Made by a program: the position numbers and the translations under genes
In this document: in pieces, positions 1-5,765 of the stretch
Layout of the letters: each line of letters opens with the position of its first letter
How positions within the stretch are numbered: the first letter of the stretch is position 1
NCBI GenBank assembly: GCA_027000685.1
Contig: JALTNN010000036.1
Location: 1 to 5,765, forward strand
DNA from: Microcaldota archaeon
GTDB taxonomy: Archaea; Iainarchaeota; Iainarchaeia; JAADDC01
DNA: 5,765 nucleotides
Reading direction: 5' to 3'
The notes under the pieces: model-generated
Databases searched by the model: none
What the model saw: only the letters and a program-made list of their open reading frames with translations
What the model was told of the DNA's origin: nothing

Positions 1-396
1 CAACTTCTCCCTGTCGTATGCCGCAGTGGTTTGGGGCCTGAGCTCCCTCAACTCCACCGGGACATCAAAGAAGTTCCTGAGCGAACGAAGCACGAGGAAC
101 TCCCTGAGCTTTATTTTATTCCTTGTCTTCCATTTGAGCAAACTAAGGAGGGCCATCTTCTTCTCGGTCTCCCTGGTCTTGAGAACCTTTCGTAACAACT
201 TCTCCTCGCCAGAGGTGAGTTCGGAGAAGTCCTTGGAGCTGAAGGCCTCTCCGTCCCTGCTCTCTATCACGCCCATCTGTCTCGCAAGGAGAAAGGGTTC
301 GTAGAAACGTTCGAAGTACTTGGACGTAATGTTCTCAAGTCTCTCCACTGCGTGTCGAAGGTTGCGGGCCACGCCCCGTAGCCTGAACTTCTCCAC
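1..396 (-). CDS. Unrecognised charged helical protein, N-terminal 132 residues (runs off left edge)
   Basis: The frame is open from the GTG at 396-394 to the window edge, giving 132 residues with no stop. I do not recognise the family. The product starts MEKFRLRGVARNLRHAVERL and is rich in Lys, Arg, Glu and Leu. It has no signal peptide or membrane segment and looks mostly alpha-helical; residues about 74-112 are especially basic (for example LLKWKTRNKIKLREF), which could suit nucleic-acid or protein contact, but that is only inference. The start is uncertain: GTG 396 is the first ordinary start codon after the in-frame stop at 490-492, and no Shine-Dalgarno precedes it. A weak TATA-like GATAAG at 427-422 lies about 28 bases upstream, so it could be leaderless. 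It follows the last GH130 gene by 26 bases on the same strand and may belong to that operon. Codon use matches its neighbours, which favours a real gene. Confidence 0.7.
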   Translation of the reverse strand, partial: MEKFRLRGVARNLRHAVERLENITSKYFERFYEPFLLARQMGVIESRDGEAFSSKDFSELTSGEEKLLRKVLKTRETEKKMALLSLLKWKTRNKIKLREFLVLRSLRNFFDVPVELRELRPQTTAAYDREKL

Positions 397-422
397 GAGA
401 AAGACGATGTGTAAACGTGTTC

Positions 423-1367
423 TTATCTCTTGCCCACGAGCTCGGCGAGGAGGTCGTTCACGTCTACTGTGGCCACCCCCACACAGGTGTCAGCGGCACC
501 GTAATAGACGAAGAGGTCGTCCCCGAGGAGGACGGCACCCGTGGGGAACACGACGTTCTTCGAGAGGCCGTCTTTCTCGTAGGGTGCCTCCGGTTCGATG
601 ATGGGATGGTCGAGGACCCTGTGGACAACCCAGGGGTGCTCGAGGTCCAGGAGCATCGCACCTCCTCTGTACACCATCCCCTCTCCCACGCCGTGGTATA
701 TCACGAGCCAGCCCTCCTCTGTGGGGATGGGTGGTGCCCCAAGCCCCACCTTCACGGACTCCCAGGCGGTTCTCCCACTCCTGTAGATGGGTATACCGAG
801 CTTCCAGCCCTCCCGCTCGGGGTACTTCGTCCTGTAGAAGGACACCCATATGTCAGGGTCTATCCTGTGGTAGAAGAGATACAGTCCGTCCCAGACCCGA
901 ACAAATGCCGCGTCCTTGTCCCATATAGCAGGCTCCGATATGAGGAAGGGTCTTTCCCACTTATCCCACCTTTCTTTCAGGAAGTCCTTGATTCTAATCC
1001 GCGTGAGGGCCACCCTCACGTAGGGCAAGGCATCGGAGACCGCTGTGTAGGTCATGTAGATCTCGTTATCGATGACTGTGACCCTGGGATCCTCCACTCC
1101 CACATACGTCATCCTGCCCATAAGCCGTCTTTCAAAGTCGAAACGGGGCCTGTAGATGGGCTCTTCAAACCTCTCCTCCACCGTGAAGCCGTCAGAGGAG
1201 ACGGCAAGGCCTATAGATGAAACGAGGTCGTTCGAGAGGGCCCTGTAAAATATGTAGACCTTCCCCTTAAGGTAGAGGGCGGCGGGATTGAATGTAGAGA
1301 GGTTTTCCCAGTTGTTCTCGGTGGGGGAAATGATAGGGTTCTCCTCGTACCGTCTGAGGGTTATCAC
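423..1367 (-). CDS. GH130-family beta-mannoside phosphorylase/hydrolase, paralogue closest to canonical
   Basis: A 314-residue protein of the GH130 (Glyco_hydro_130) family, whose members have a five-bladed beta-propeller and cleave beta-mannosides by phosphorolysis or hydrolysis. Visible landmarks: RRYEENPIISP (about 5-15), STFNPA (24-29), GVEDPR (90-95, the family signature holding the conserved Asp), LFYHRIDPDIW (164-174), GLGAPPI (208-214), WLVIYHG (220-226) and the C-terminal VYYGAAD (287-293). It keeps both the YHR and the YHG motif, unlike its two neighbours, so it is the best phosphorylase candidate of the trio; substrate cannot be read from sequence. No signal peptide, so probably cytoplasmic. 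The GTG start at 1367 is chosen because GGGGGTGA lies just upstream, the stop of the preceding gene overlaps it as GTGA, and the N-terminus aligns with the first paralogue. The frame is open further up to 1526, but that part is the shadow of the preceding gene. Confidence 0.9.
   Translation of the reverse strand: MITLRRYEENPIISPTENNWENLSTFNPAALYLKGKVYIFYRALSNDLVSSIGLAVSSDGFTVEERFEEPIYRPRFDFERRLMGRMTYVGVEDPRVTVIDNEIYMTYTAVSDALPYVRVALTRIRIKDFLKERWDKWERPFLISEPAIWDKDAAFVRVWDGLYLFYHRIDPDIWVSFYRTKYPEREGWKLGIPIYRSGRTAWESVKVGLGAPPIPTEEGWLVIYHGVGEGMVYRGGAMLLDLEHPWVVHRVLDHPIIEPEAPYEKDGLSKNVVFPTGAVLLGDDLFVYYGAADTCVGVATVDVNDLLAELVGKR
487..510. repeat. Paralogous 24-base segment, copy 1
   Basis: This part of the third GH130 gene encodes the YYGAADT strand and matches 1428-1451 in the middle GH130 gene at 23 of 24 bases. 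It is shared coding sequence of paralogues. Confidence 0.65.
1183..1214. repeat. Paralogous near-identical 32-base segment, copy 1
   Basis: This stretch encodes the end of GLAVSSDGFT in the third GH130 gene. It matches 3169-3200 at 30 of 32 bases in the same orientation; the two differences are A/G changes. It is coding sequence shared by paralogues, not a mobile repeat. Confidence 0.7.
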
Positions 1368-2332
1368 GGGCTCACCCCCATGGCCTCCCAGAGGTCGTCC
1401 ATGTCCATGGTAGCGAGGGCTATGTACGTGTCGGCGGCACCGTAATAGACGTGGAGGACGTCGTCTATAATGAGGGCTCCGCTCGGGAAGGCCACGCGGG
1501 GTACGTTCCCCGTGACCTCGTACCACGCCTCTGGCTCGAGGAGGGGCTGTTTCGTCTTTGCGAGGATCTTTAGTGGATCGTCAGGATCGAGGAGCATGGC
1601 AGAGATCGAGAACCTGTTCGAGGGGTCGATGTCGGGGTAGATGAAGAGCCAGCCGTGCTCGGTCTCGATGGGCGGTGCCCCCACCTCCACATAGTTCCTC
1701 GGAGGAATTGCCTCCATGAGCCTGTAGCTTCCCTTCTCGTATTCCTTCCTCCACTCCTCCCAGAACGTGGGATCCTTCAGGTCCTCTATCTTGTCAAGAT
1801 ATGCCACGACGACCTTCGAAGGCGGCCTGTCCGGGTCTATGGTGAAGAGGAGGACGTACTGTCCCCCTATCCTCTTTGGAAAGAGCGTGGCCGCCTTGCT
1901 GTTGAAGGGAATCACCACACCCCACTTCTCATAGTCCTCGAAATCTGTAGTCACGGCAAGGGCCGTCTTAACCACCTCAGGACGCGGTGGCCAGTCCGAC
2001 ACCGCTGTGTAGAAGATGTAGAACCTCCTCCCTATCTGTACCACCCTCGGGTCCTCCACGGCGTAGGCCTCCCAGTGGTACTCAGGCCCGAAGAAGAACC
2101 GGACGGTGTGAAACCTCTTCCCGTCACTACTGTTGGCCAGGCCCAGCGACGACACCGGTATCTTTCCGTTCGGGCCGGCTTCAAGAGGCACCGAAAGTGC
2201 CCTGTACAGCATTACGTATTCTCCGCCGTATCGCACAATACCTGGATTGAATACGCCTCCTGCCTGCCAGTCTAAGCCGGGCTCCGGCCTTAGCACGGGG
2301 TTCCACGGGTAGCGCGCCAGTTTCTTCGACAT
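1364..2332 (-). CDS. GH130-family glycosidase, divergent paralogue lacking YHR and YHG motifs
   Basis: A 322-residue GH130-type protein, the middle gene of the tandem trio. Landmarks: ARYPWNPVLRP (6-16), GGVFNPGIV (25-33), AVEDPR (91-96), VGAPPIETEHGWL (217-229) and VYYGAADTYIALA (295-307). The propeller scaffold and the EDPR signature are intact, but two segments differ from the third paralogue (423-1367): LFTIDPD (162-168) stands where that one has FYHRIDPD, and IYPDID (231-236) where it has IYHGV. Published work on GH130 mannosidases links loss of basic phosphate-contacting residues to hydrolysis instead of phosphorolysis, so this copy may be a hydrolase or act on a different sugar; this is inference. 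ATG 2332 is preceded by a good Shine-Dalgarno (GGAGGGG). The gene begins inside the preceding coding frame (152-base overlap) and overlaps the next gene by 4 bases, implying one transcript and coupled translation. No secretion signal. Confidence 0.88.
   Translation of the reverse strand: MSKKLARYPWNPVLRPEPGLDWQAGGVFNPGIVRYGGEYVMLYRALSVPLEAGPNGKIPVSSLGLANSSDGKRFHTVRFFFGPEYHWEAYAVEDPRVVQIGRRFYIFYTAVSDWPPRPEVVKTALAVTTDFEDYEKWGVVIPFNSKAATLFPKRIGGQYVLLFTIDPDRPPSKVVVAYLDKIEDLKDPTFWEEWRKEYEKGSYRLMEAIPPRNYVEVGAPPIETEHGWLFIYPDIDPSNRFSISAMLLDPDDPLKILAKTKQPLLEPEAWYEVTGNVPRVAFPSGALIIDDVLHVYYGAADTYIALATMDMDDLWEAMGVSP
1372..1379 (-). promoter_or_regulatory. Shine-Dalgarno for the third GH130 gene
   Basis: The minus strand reads GGGGGTGA, close to the archaeal consensus GGAGGTGA, 4 bases before the GTG at 1367. 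It overlaps the last codons of the preceding gene, whose stop shares the GTGA with this start. The arrangement suggests translational coupling. Confidence 0.6.
1428..1451. repeat. Paralogous 24-base segment, copy 2
   Basis: The partner of 487-510, in the middle GH130 gene. The first GH130 gene has a more divergent version at about 2402-2420 (YYGASDK). Confidence 0.65.
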
Positions 2333-3377
2333 CTTCCATCCCCTCCTTTATCCTCTCCTTCACATAGTCCACGGGAGCATAGGCGACGGCCACATACTTA
2401 TCACTGGCTCCGTAATATACCAGCAGGTTCCCTTTATGAATTACTGCCCCGGAAGAGTAACACACGGTCTTCTCCTCCGTCTCGTACCATGCAAACGGGA
2501 AAATAGACGGTTCGTCCGTTCTGTAGAGGACCCTGTCGTGTTTATCCCTGTGTATGAGCATAACGCCAAACGCATACCTGTAATACGGGTCTGTGAGGGA
2601 TACGCCGTTGTATACGAAGAGCCAGTGTCCGAGGAAGGGTAGCGGCGTGGCCCCCGCTCCCACTTTCCTGCTGTCCCACATGCACCTCCTCGGTTTTATC
2701 ACGGGCCTCCCCCAGAGGATCCTGCCCCTCTTCGCGAAGTCGTCGTAAGGGTGTTTGACCTTGTCCATCCAGATGTTCGGGTAGATCCTGTGGTAAAAGG
2801 TGTACTTCCCGTCAACGGGGCGGCTGAAGATTACCACGTTCTTTACGGGGAAGACGGGGTTCGTTATGGGCACGGGGGGAGACCACTCGTCCCAGTTACC
2901 CTCCTTGAAGTCCTTCACCTTTATCCAGCTGATAACGCCCCTCATTATCCACTGGCCGTTGAAGGCCACGTAGGTCATGTATATCCTGTTTCCTATCCTC
3001 ACGAGCCTCGGATCCTCTGTCCCAAAGTAGGAAGGTCCTGACACATACTTCCACTCTATCTTTGCAAGAGAATAAGGCTTGTAGGGGTCTATGCTGTTCC
3101 TATAAAGGGGATAAATCTCGAAGGAAGCCCTGGGAACGTAGATCGGCTCGTCGTACTTCTCGTCTATGGTGAAGCCGTCGGAGGAGACGGCGAGGCCTAT
3201 GGTGGAGATGTGGTTGTGTGAGACGGCCCTGTAAGCGATATAGACCTTGTTTCCAAGCTTTATGACACCGGGATTAAACGTTGCGATTTCTTCCCACGGG
3301 CTGTCACCCGGAGAGATAACCGGGTTCTCCCTGTACCGCTTCAGAAACAGAGTTCTCCGGGTTCTACCTTCGAACAC
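2181..3377 (-). CDS. GH130-family glycosidase, first gene of the operon, with C-terminal out-of-frame extension
   Basis: A 398-residue GH130-type protein if started at GTG 3377. Landmarks: KRYRENPVISP (13-23), ATFNPG (32-37), FGTEDPR (118-124), FYHRIYPNIW (194-203), VGAGATPLP (239-247), FVYNGVS (254-260) and VYYGASD (320-326). It is the closest relative of the last GH130 gene: by hand, 42 of 71 aligned N-terminal residues match. It keeps YHR but has YNG in place of YHG. About 21 extra, Tyr-rich residues sit before EDPR (roughly 88-116). The GH130 fold should end near residue 346; the remaining Arg-rich 50 residues are read from the N-terminal coding region of the next gene in another frame and look non-native. 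GTG 3377 is preferred because a TATA-like box lies 28 bases upstream and the protein then begins just before the conserved N-terminus. The frame stays open to a GTG at 3491, but those 38 residues are unlike the family. No signal peptide. Confidence 0.85.
   Translation of the reverse strand: MFEGRTRRTLFLKRYRENPVISPGDSPWEEIATFNPGVIKLGNKVYIAYRAVSHNHISTIGLAVSSDGFTIDEKYDEPIYVPRASFEIYPLYRNSIDPYKPYSLAKIEWKYVSGPSYFGTEDPRLVRIGNRIYMTYVAFNGQWIMRGVISWIKVKDFKEGNWDEWSPPVPITNPVFPVKNVVIFSRPVDGKYTFYHRIYPNIWMDKVKHPYDDFAKRGRILWGRPVIKPRRCMWDSRKVGAGATPLPFLGHWLFVYNGVSLTDPYYRYAFGVMLIHRDKHDRVLYRTDEPSIFPFAWYETEEKTVCYSSGAVIHKGNLLVYYGASDKYVAVAYAPVDYVKERIKEGMEDVEETGALPVEPRAKAGARLRLAGRRRIQSRYCAIRRRIRNAVQGTFGAS
2340..2346 (-). 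promoter_or_regulatory. Shine-Dalgarno for the middle GH130 gene
   Basis: The minus strand reads GGAGGGG here, with 9 bases between GGAGG and the ATG at 2332. It lies inside the coding frame of the preceding gene. It decides the start of the middle gene and shows that this start is used by ribosomes even though the upstream frame continues through it. Confidence 0.7.
3169..3200. repeat. Paralogous near-identical 32-base segment, copy 2
   Basis: The partner of 1183-1214, in the first GH130 gene and encoding the same GLAVSSDGFT strand. Synonymous sites flanking it in the two genes have diverged much more, so local gene conversion is possible, as is chance codon conservation. Confidence 0.7.
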
Positions 3378-3400
3378 GTTATTAGTGGAGTATTGGCCAT

Positions 3401-3409
3401 TAAAAATAT
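3401..3409 (-). promoter_or_regulatory. TATA-like box for the GH130 operon
   Basis: The minus strand reads ATATTTTTA in an AT-rich island of otherwise GC-rich DNA. Its centre is 28 bases upstream of the GTG at 3377, near the usual archaeal spacing from TATA box to transcription start, and no Shine-Dalgarno precedes that GTG. The simplest reading is a leaderless mRNA starting at or next to the GTG. A clear BRE element is not evident. Confidence 0.5.
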
Positions 3410-3480
3410 TGTTGAAGGCTGGCGAATGTTTGTTACCATCGAATTTTACTCCTGTGTATGACGGGGTACCGTCCGTTGTC

Positions 3481-3487
3481 TTTAATA
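3481..3487 (+). promoter_or_regulatory. TATA-like box for trpS
   Basis: TTTAATA, a good match to archaeal TATA boxes, is centred 26 bases upstream of the GTG at 3510. No Shine-Dalgarno lies between, so the trpS mRNA is probably leaderless. The spacing is also the main argument for GTG 3510 over the in-frame TTG at 3492. Confidence 0.55.
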
Positions 3488-3509
3488 CCACTTGCCTTCA
3501 TTCAAACTT

Positions 3510-4676
3510 GTGGCGGAGTTCAGGGTGACGCCGTGGGAAGTGGAGGGGGAGGTAGATTACGAGAAGTTGCTCCTCCAGTTCGGGGCCGACCCCATACCTG
3601 AGGGAATTATTGAAGAGCTCCCAAAGCCAGTTCTCCTCCCCCTGAAACGCGGGTACTTCTACGCCCACAGGGACTTCGACAAGTTTGTGGAGGACTGGAA
3701 GGAGGAGAAGAAGATTTCCGTAGTCACGGGAAGGGGGCCCTCCGGGCCCATGCACCTCGGCCATATCCTCCCCTTCTATGCAGCGAGATGGTTTCAGGAA
3801 AAAATGGGTGCCTTTGTGCTCATTCCCATCTCGGACGACGAAAAATACCTCGTCAGGAAGGAGAGGAAGGTCTCGGAGGTGGAGCGGTTCGCCCGGGAGA
3901 ACCTTGTGGACATCCTCGCCGTGGGCTTTGACCCAGAGAGGACGAGGATCGTCATAGACTTTGAGGACACCTACCTCTACAAGCCAGCCGTCATTGTCGC
4001 AAAGAGGGTGACGTTCTCCACCATGAAGGCGGTCTTTGGCCTGACCAACGAGTCAAACGTGGGCTGGGTGTTCTACCCCGCCGTCCAGATGGTGCACCTC
4101 TTCCTGCCCCAGCTCCTCCTGGGTCCCCACAGGGTCCTCGTGCCCGTGGCAGTTGACCAAGATCCTTACATCAGGGTGGCAAGGGATGTGGCAGAAAAGG
4201 TGGGGCTCGTGAAGACAGCCGGCCTCCTCTCGAAGTTCATGCCCAGCCTGGAAAGTCCCTTCGGGAAGATGAGCACGAGTGGCGGTGTTGAGCAGAAGGT
4301 GATATGGCTGACAGATGATAAGGAGACCGTGAGGAGGAAGATCATGAAGTACGCGTTCTCGGGTGGTGCCCCAACGGTGGAGGAGCACAGGAAGTACGGA
4401 GGGAAGCCCGAAATCGATGTCTCATTCCTCTACCTCCTTTACTTCTTTGAGGAAGACGATAGGAAAATCCGCGAAATAGAGGAGTCTTACAGGAGTGGGG
4501 AGATGCTAACGGGAGAGCTCAAGGCCTATGCGGCGGAAAAGATAGCGAGCTTCCTCGAGGAACACCAGATGAGAAGGAGCAAGGTTCTTGATGCAGGACC
4601 AGAGGAGAAGCTCAGCGAGTACAGGCTGAACGAGGAGGAGAAGCGTGCTGTACTTGAATGGGGCAAGGATCTGTGA
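3510..4676 (+). CDS. trpS: Tryptophanyl-tRNA synthetase (archaeal type)
   Basis: A 388-residue class I aminoacyl-tRNA synthetase that charges tRNA(Trp) with tryptophan using ATP, in the cytoplasm. The N-terminus AEFRVTPWEVEGEVDYEKLL is typical of archaeal/eukaryal-type TrpRS. The class I signatures are present: GPSGPMHLGH (HIGH motif HLGH at about 82-85) and FGKMSTS (KMSKS equivalent KMSTS at about 253-257). VAVDQDPYIRVARDVA (about 213-228) is the expected DQDP segment of the active-site domain. After KMSTS, KYAFSGGAPTVEEHRKYGG and the FFEEDD segment match the archaeal C-terminal tRNA-binding region, and the length fits the family. Start choice: GTG 3510 puts the protein start right at the conserved N-terminus and 26 bases below a TATA box; an in-frame TTG at 3492 would add six residues. 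It is divergent from the GH130 operon and is followed after 44 bases by polB on the same strand. Nothing appears broken. Confidence 0.96.
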   Translation: MAEFRVTPWEVEGEVDYEKLLLQFGADPIPEGIIEELPKPVLLPLKRGYFYAHRDFDKFVEDWKEEKKISVVTGRGPSGPMHLGHILPFYAARWFQEKMGAFVLIPISDDEKYLVRKERKVSEVERFARENLVDILAVGFDPERTRIVIDFEDTYLYKPAVIVAKRVTFSTMKAVFGLTNESNVGWVFYPAVQMVHLFLPQLLLGPHRVLVPVAVDQDPYIRVARDVAEKVGLVKTAGLLSKFMPSLESPFGKMSTSGGVEQKVIWLTDDKETVRRKIMKYAFSGGAPTVEEHRKYGGKPEIDVSFLYLLYFFEEDDRKIREIEESYRSGEMLTGELKAYAAEKIASFLEEHQMRRSKVLDAGPEEKLSEYRLNEEEKRAVLEWGKDL

Positions 4677-4687
4677 AGAACACTCCC

Positions 4688-4693
4688 TTTTAT
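4688..4693 (+). promoter_or_regulatory. Possible TATA-like box for polB (or T-rich trpS terminator)
   Basis: The 44-base gap after trpS holds TTTTAT, centred about 30 bases before the polB ATG at 4721, with no Shine-Dalgarno near the ATG. That would suit transcription starting a few bases before the ATG. A second AT-rich patch, CATATAG near 4705, is too close to be the TATA box for this start. The short T run could instead serve as a weak archaeal terminator for trpS. Confidence 0.35.
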
Positions 4694-4720
4694 CCCTTGC
4701 CCACCATATAGTTGTGCAGT

Positions 4721-5765
4721 ATGGAGGTCGTAGCTTACCCTATTTACTACAAAATCAAGGAGGACGAGGACGGTACGGTAAAGCTGAAGGTCTATTTCTA
4801 CGACCTCAGGGAAAAGAGGTTCGTAACCGGTTACTTCAGGAGGCATAAGCCCTTTCTCGTGATCAAGGAGGCTGATGTCAAGCGAGCGAAGGGGATAATC
4901 AGTCGCTCAAACTTCGAGGGTGTTATAAGGTTCGAGAAGGATCCGAGGGAGGGGTATGCGAGGATCTACGTGAAGTCGCCCACCCTCATCAGGAGGCTGA
5001 GGAGCATCCTCAACGCGGAGGGCGTGGAGACGTTCGAGGACGACATTAAGTACCTGATGAGAGTCATGATTGACGGCGTGATACCGGCGCGCCCCCTAAA
5101 GGTGGTGCTCACGAACGTGGAGACGAGGAGGGATGTCAGGGGGGAACTTGTGAGGGGGGATATCGTCACGCTCGTCCCCCTGGAGGAGGAGTTCCACCTC
5201 GAGGACGTCCCCGTTGCTTCCTTCGATATTGAGGTTGCCCATCCGACGGAGGTGTCCCCGAAGCCGAGGGAACATCCTATCTTCCTCATCTCCCTCGCCG
5301 TCGCCGAGGGGAACGGGACAAAGTTCTACTCGCTTGTGAACGCCTCGGCTTTCAACGACGGGATGTTGGAGGAAAACGTGGGCAGGGAAGTAGAGCTCCC
5401 TTACAGGGAGGGTTCCGTCAGGGTGCGTTTCTTCCAGAACGAGCAGGAGATGATCCTGGAGTTCGGGAGGCTCATAGCGGAGCACAGGGTGTTCGTCATC
5501 TCCGGCTACAACTCCGACACCTTCGACTGGTGGTACCTCCTCGAGAGGTCAAAGCACCTCGGCATCTACTACGACCTGATAAGGCTCGTCTCAGCGGCTT
5601 TTGACGATGAAGAGCTGAGAATAATTCCCTACGATGAGAGAGATCCTTCTTTCACCATGATAAGGCCCCAGTCCGTGAAGGACAAAACGGTGTTCGTTCC
5701 CTGCCGGCTCAACGTGGACATCTTCCAGCTCATACGCCTCCCGATGTTCAGGCCCATCGTGGGGA
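4721..5765 (+). CDS. polB: Family B DNA polymerase, N-terminal domain and part of the 3'-5' exonuclease domain (runs off right edge)
   Basis: The first 348 residues of an archaeal replicative-type family B DNA polymerase; whole enzymes are usually about 770-900 residues, so the palm, fingers and thumb lie outside the window. Residues 1 to about 130 form the N-terminal domain: HKPFLVI (42-48) and RIYVKSP (81-87) align with the Pyrococcus enzyme segments around its uracil-sensing pocket. The 3'-5' proofreading exonuclease follows: Exo I is ASFDIEV with Asp169 and Glu171, and Exo II is GYNSDTFDWWYL with Asp269. RLNVDIFQLIRLP (329-341) is the strand and helix leading to Exo III, which lies beyond the edge. 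Proofreading residues seen so far are intact. ATG 4721 gives the expected N-terminus; no Shine-Dalgarno precedes it, in line with a short leader. Archaeal lineages often carry several PolB paralogues (B1, B2, B3); the intact Exo motifs argue against the inactivated B2 type, but B1 versus B3 cannot be settled from this part. Confidence 0.95.
   Translation, partial: MEVVAYPIYYKIKEDEDGTVKLKVYFYDLREKRFVTGYFRRHKPFLVIKEADVKRAKGIISRSNFEGVIRFEKDPREGYARIYVKSPTLIRRLRSILNAEGVETFEDDIKYLMRVMIDGVIPARPLKVVLTNVETRRDVRGELVRGDIVTLVPLEEEFHLEDVPVASFDIEVAHPTEVSPKPREHPIFLISLAVAEGNGTKFYSLVNASAFNDGMLEENVGREVELPYREGSVRVRFFQNEQEMILEFGRLIAEHRVFVISGYNSDTFDWWYLLERSKHLGIYYDLIRLVSAAFDDEELRIIPYDERDPSFTMIRPQSVKDKTVFVPCRLNVDIFQLIRLPMFRPIVG

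Noticed and set aside
26..304. A 92-codon plus-strand frame with a hydrophobic patch resembling a membrane segment
   Set aside because: It is antisense to the left-edge gene. The Phe/Leu/Ser-rich stretch is the complement of Lys/Arg/Glu codons of a charged helix, and the minus-strand frame has codon use like its neighbours.
417..1220. A 267-codon open frame on the plus strand opposite the third GH130 gene
   Set aside because: It is antisense to a gene with clear family motifs. It has no start signal, and its His/Pro/Val-rich composition is what the complement of these codons produces.
1368..1526. N-terminal extension of the third GH130 gene to an upstream start at 1526
   Set aside because: The extra 53 residues are Arg/His/Gly-rich, overlap the conserved C-terminal coding region of the middle gene, and have no counterpart in GH130 proteins. 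GTG 1367 has its own Shine-Dalgarno.
1655..2275. A 206-codon open frame on the plus strand opposite the middle GH130 gene
   Set aside because: It is a mirror frame of a conserved gene, with no recognisable domain, promoter or Shine-Dalgarno.
3378..3491. Start of the first GH130 gene at GTG 3491
   Set aside because: The 38 added residues are low in conserved character and would place the coding region over the AT-rich promoter. GTG 3377 fits both the family N-terminus and the TATA spacing. It is not fully excluded.
3492..3509. TTG 3492 as the trpS start
   Set aside because: It adds six residues not expected in archaeal TrpRS, has no Shine-Dalgarno, and lies too close to the TATA box at 3481-3487.
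4053..4388. A 111-codon minus-strand frame inside trpS, and similar antisense frames inside polB (4966-5289 and 5096-5485)
   Set aside because: They lie opposite intact conserved genes and have no start signals or family resemblance.
1..5765. Mobile element, CRISPR array, tRNA, rRNA or riboswitch
   Set aside because: I saw no transposase, terminal inverted repeats, spaced short repeats or tRNA-like fold. Nearly all the sequence is coding, and the gaps are 132, 44 and 26 bases.

Overview
The window reads as a stretch of chromosome from a thermophile-like archaeon. Two genes are decisive: an archaeal-type tryptophanyl-tRNA synthetase and the N-terminal part of an archaeal family B DNA polymerase. 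Arginine codons are dominated by AGG/AGA, proteins are rich in Lys/Glu/Arg, and the DNA is moderately GC-rich (judged by eye, not counted). Genes at the heads of transcripts have TATA-like boxes about 26-30 bases upstream and no Shine-Dalgarno, as for leaderless or short-leader archaeal mRNAs. Genes inside the operon overlap the gene before them and carry Shine-Dalgarno sequences. I cannot place the organism in a phylum.

Left part, minus strand (transcribed from about 3377 down to 1): three tandem, homologous GH130-type beta-propeller glycosidases/phosphorylases (2181-3377, 1364-2332, 423-1367). They are followed, 26 bases after the last stop, by the start of an unrecognised charged, helical protein that runs off the left edge (1-396). 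The junctions are tight: the first and second GH130 genes overlap by 152 bases, the second and third by 4 bases (GTGA). The three paralogues differ at positions that, in characterised GH130 enzymes, help separate phosphate-using from hydrolytic members. They probably do not share one reaction and more likely act together on a beta-mannoside-type glycan or oligosaccharide. None shows a signal peptide, so a cytoplasmic role is likely.

Centre, 3378-3509: a 132-base divergent intergenic region with one TATA-like box for each direction. Each is placed so that transcription would begin at or next to a GTG start codon.

Right part, plus strand: trpS (3510-4676) and, after 44 bases, polB (4721 to beyond 5765, incomplete). 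These are housekeeping genes with their main catalytic motifs visible, apart from the polymerase parts lying outside the window.

The most noteworthy features are the divergent trio of GH130 paralogues with uneven loss of His/Arg motif residues, the unusually long out-of-frame overlap between two of them, and the symmetrical leaderless promoter pair. I see no mobile element, CRISPR array, tRNA or rRNA gene.
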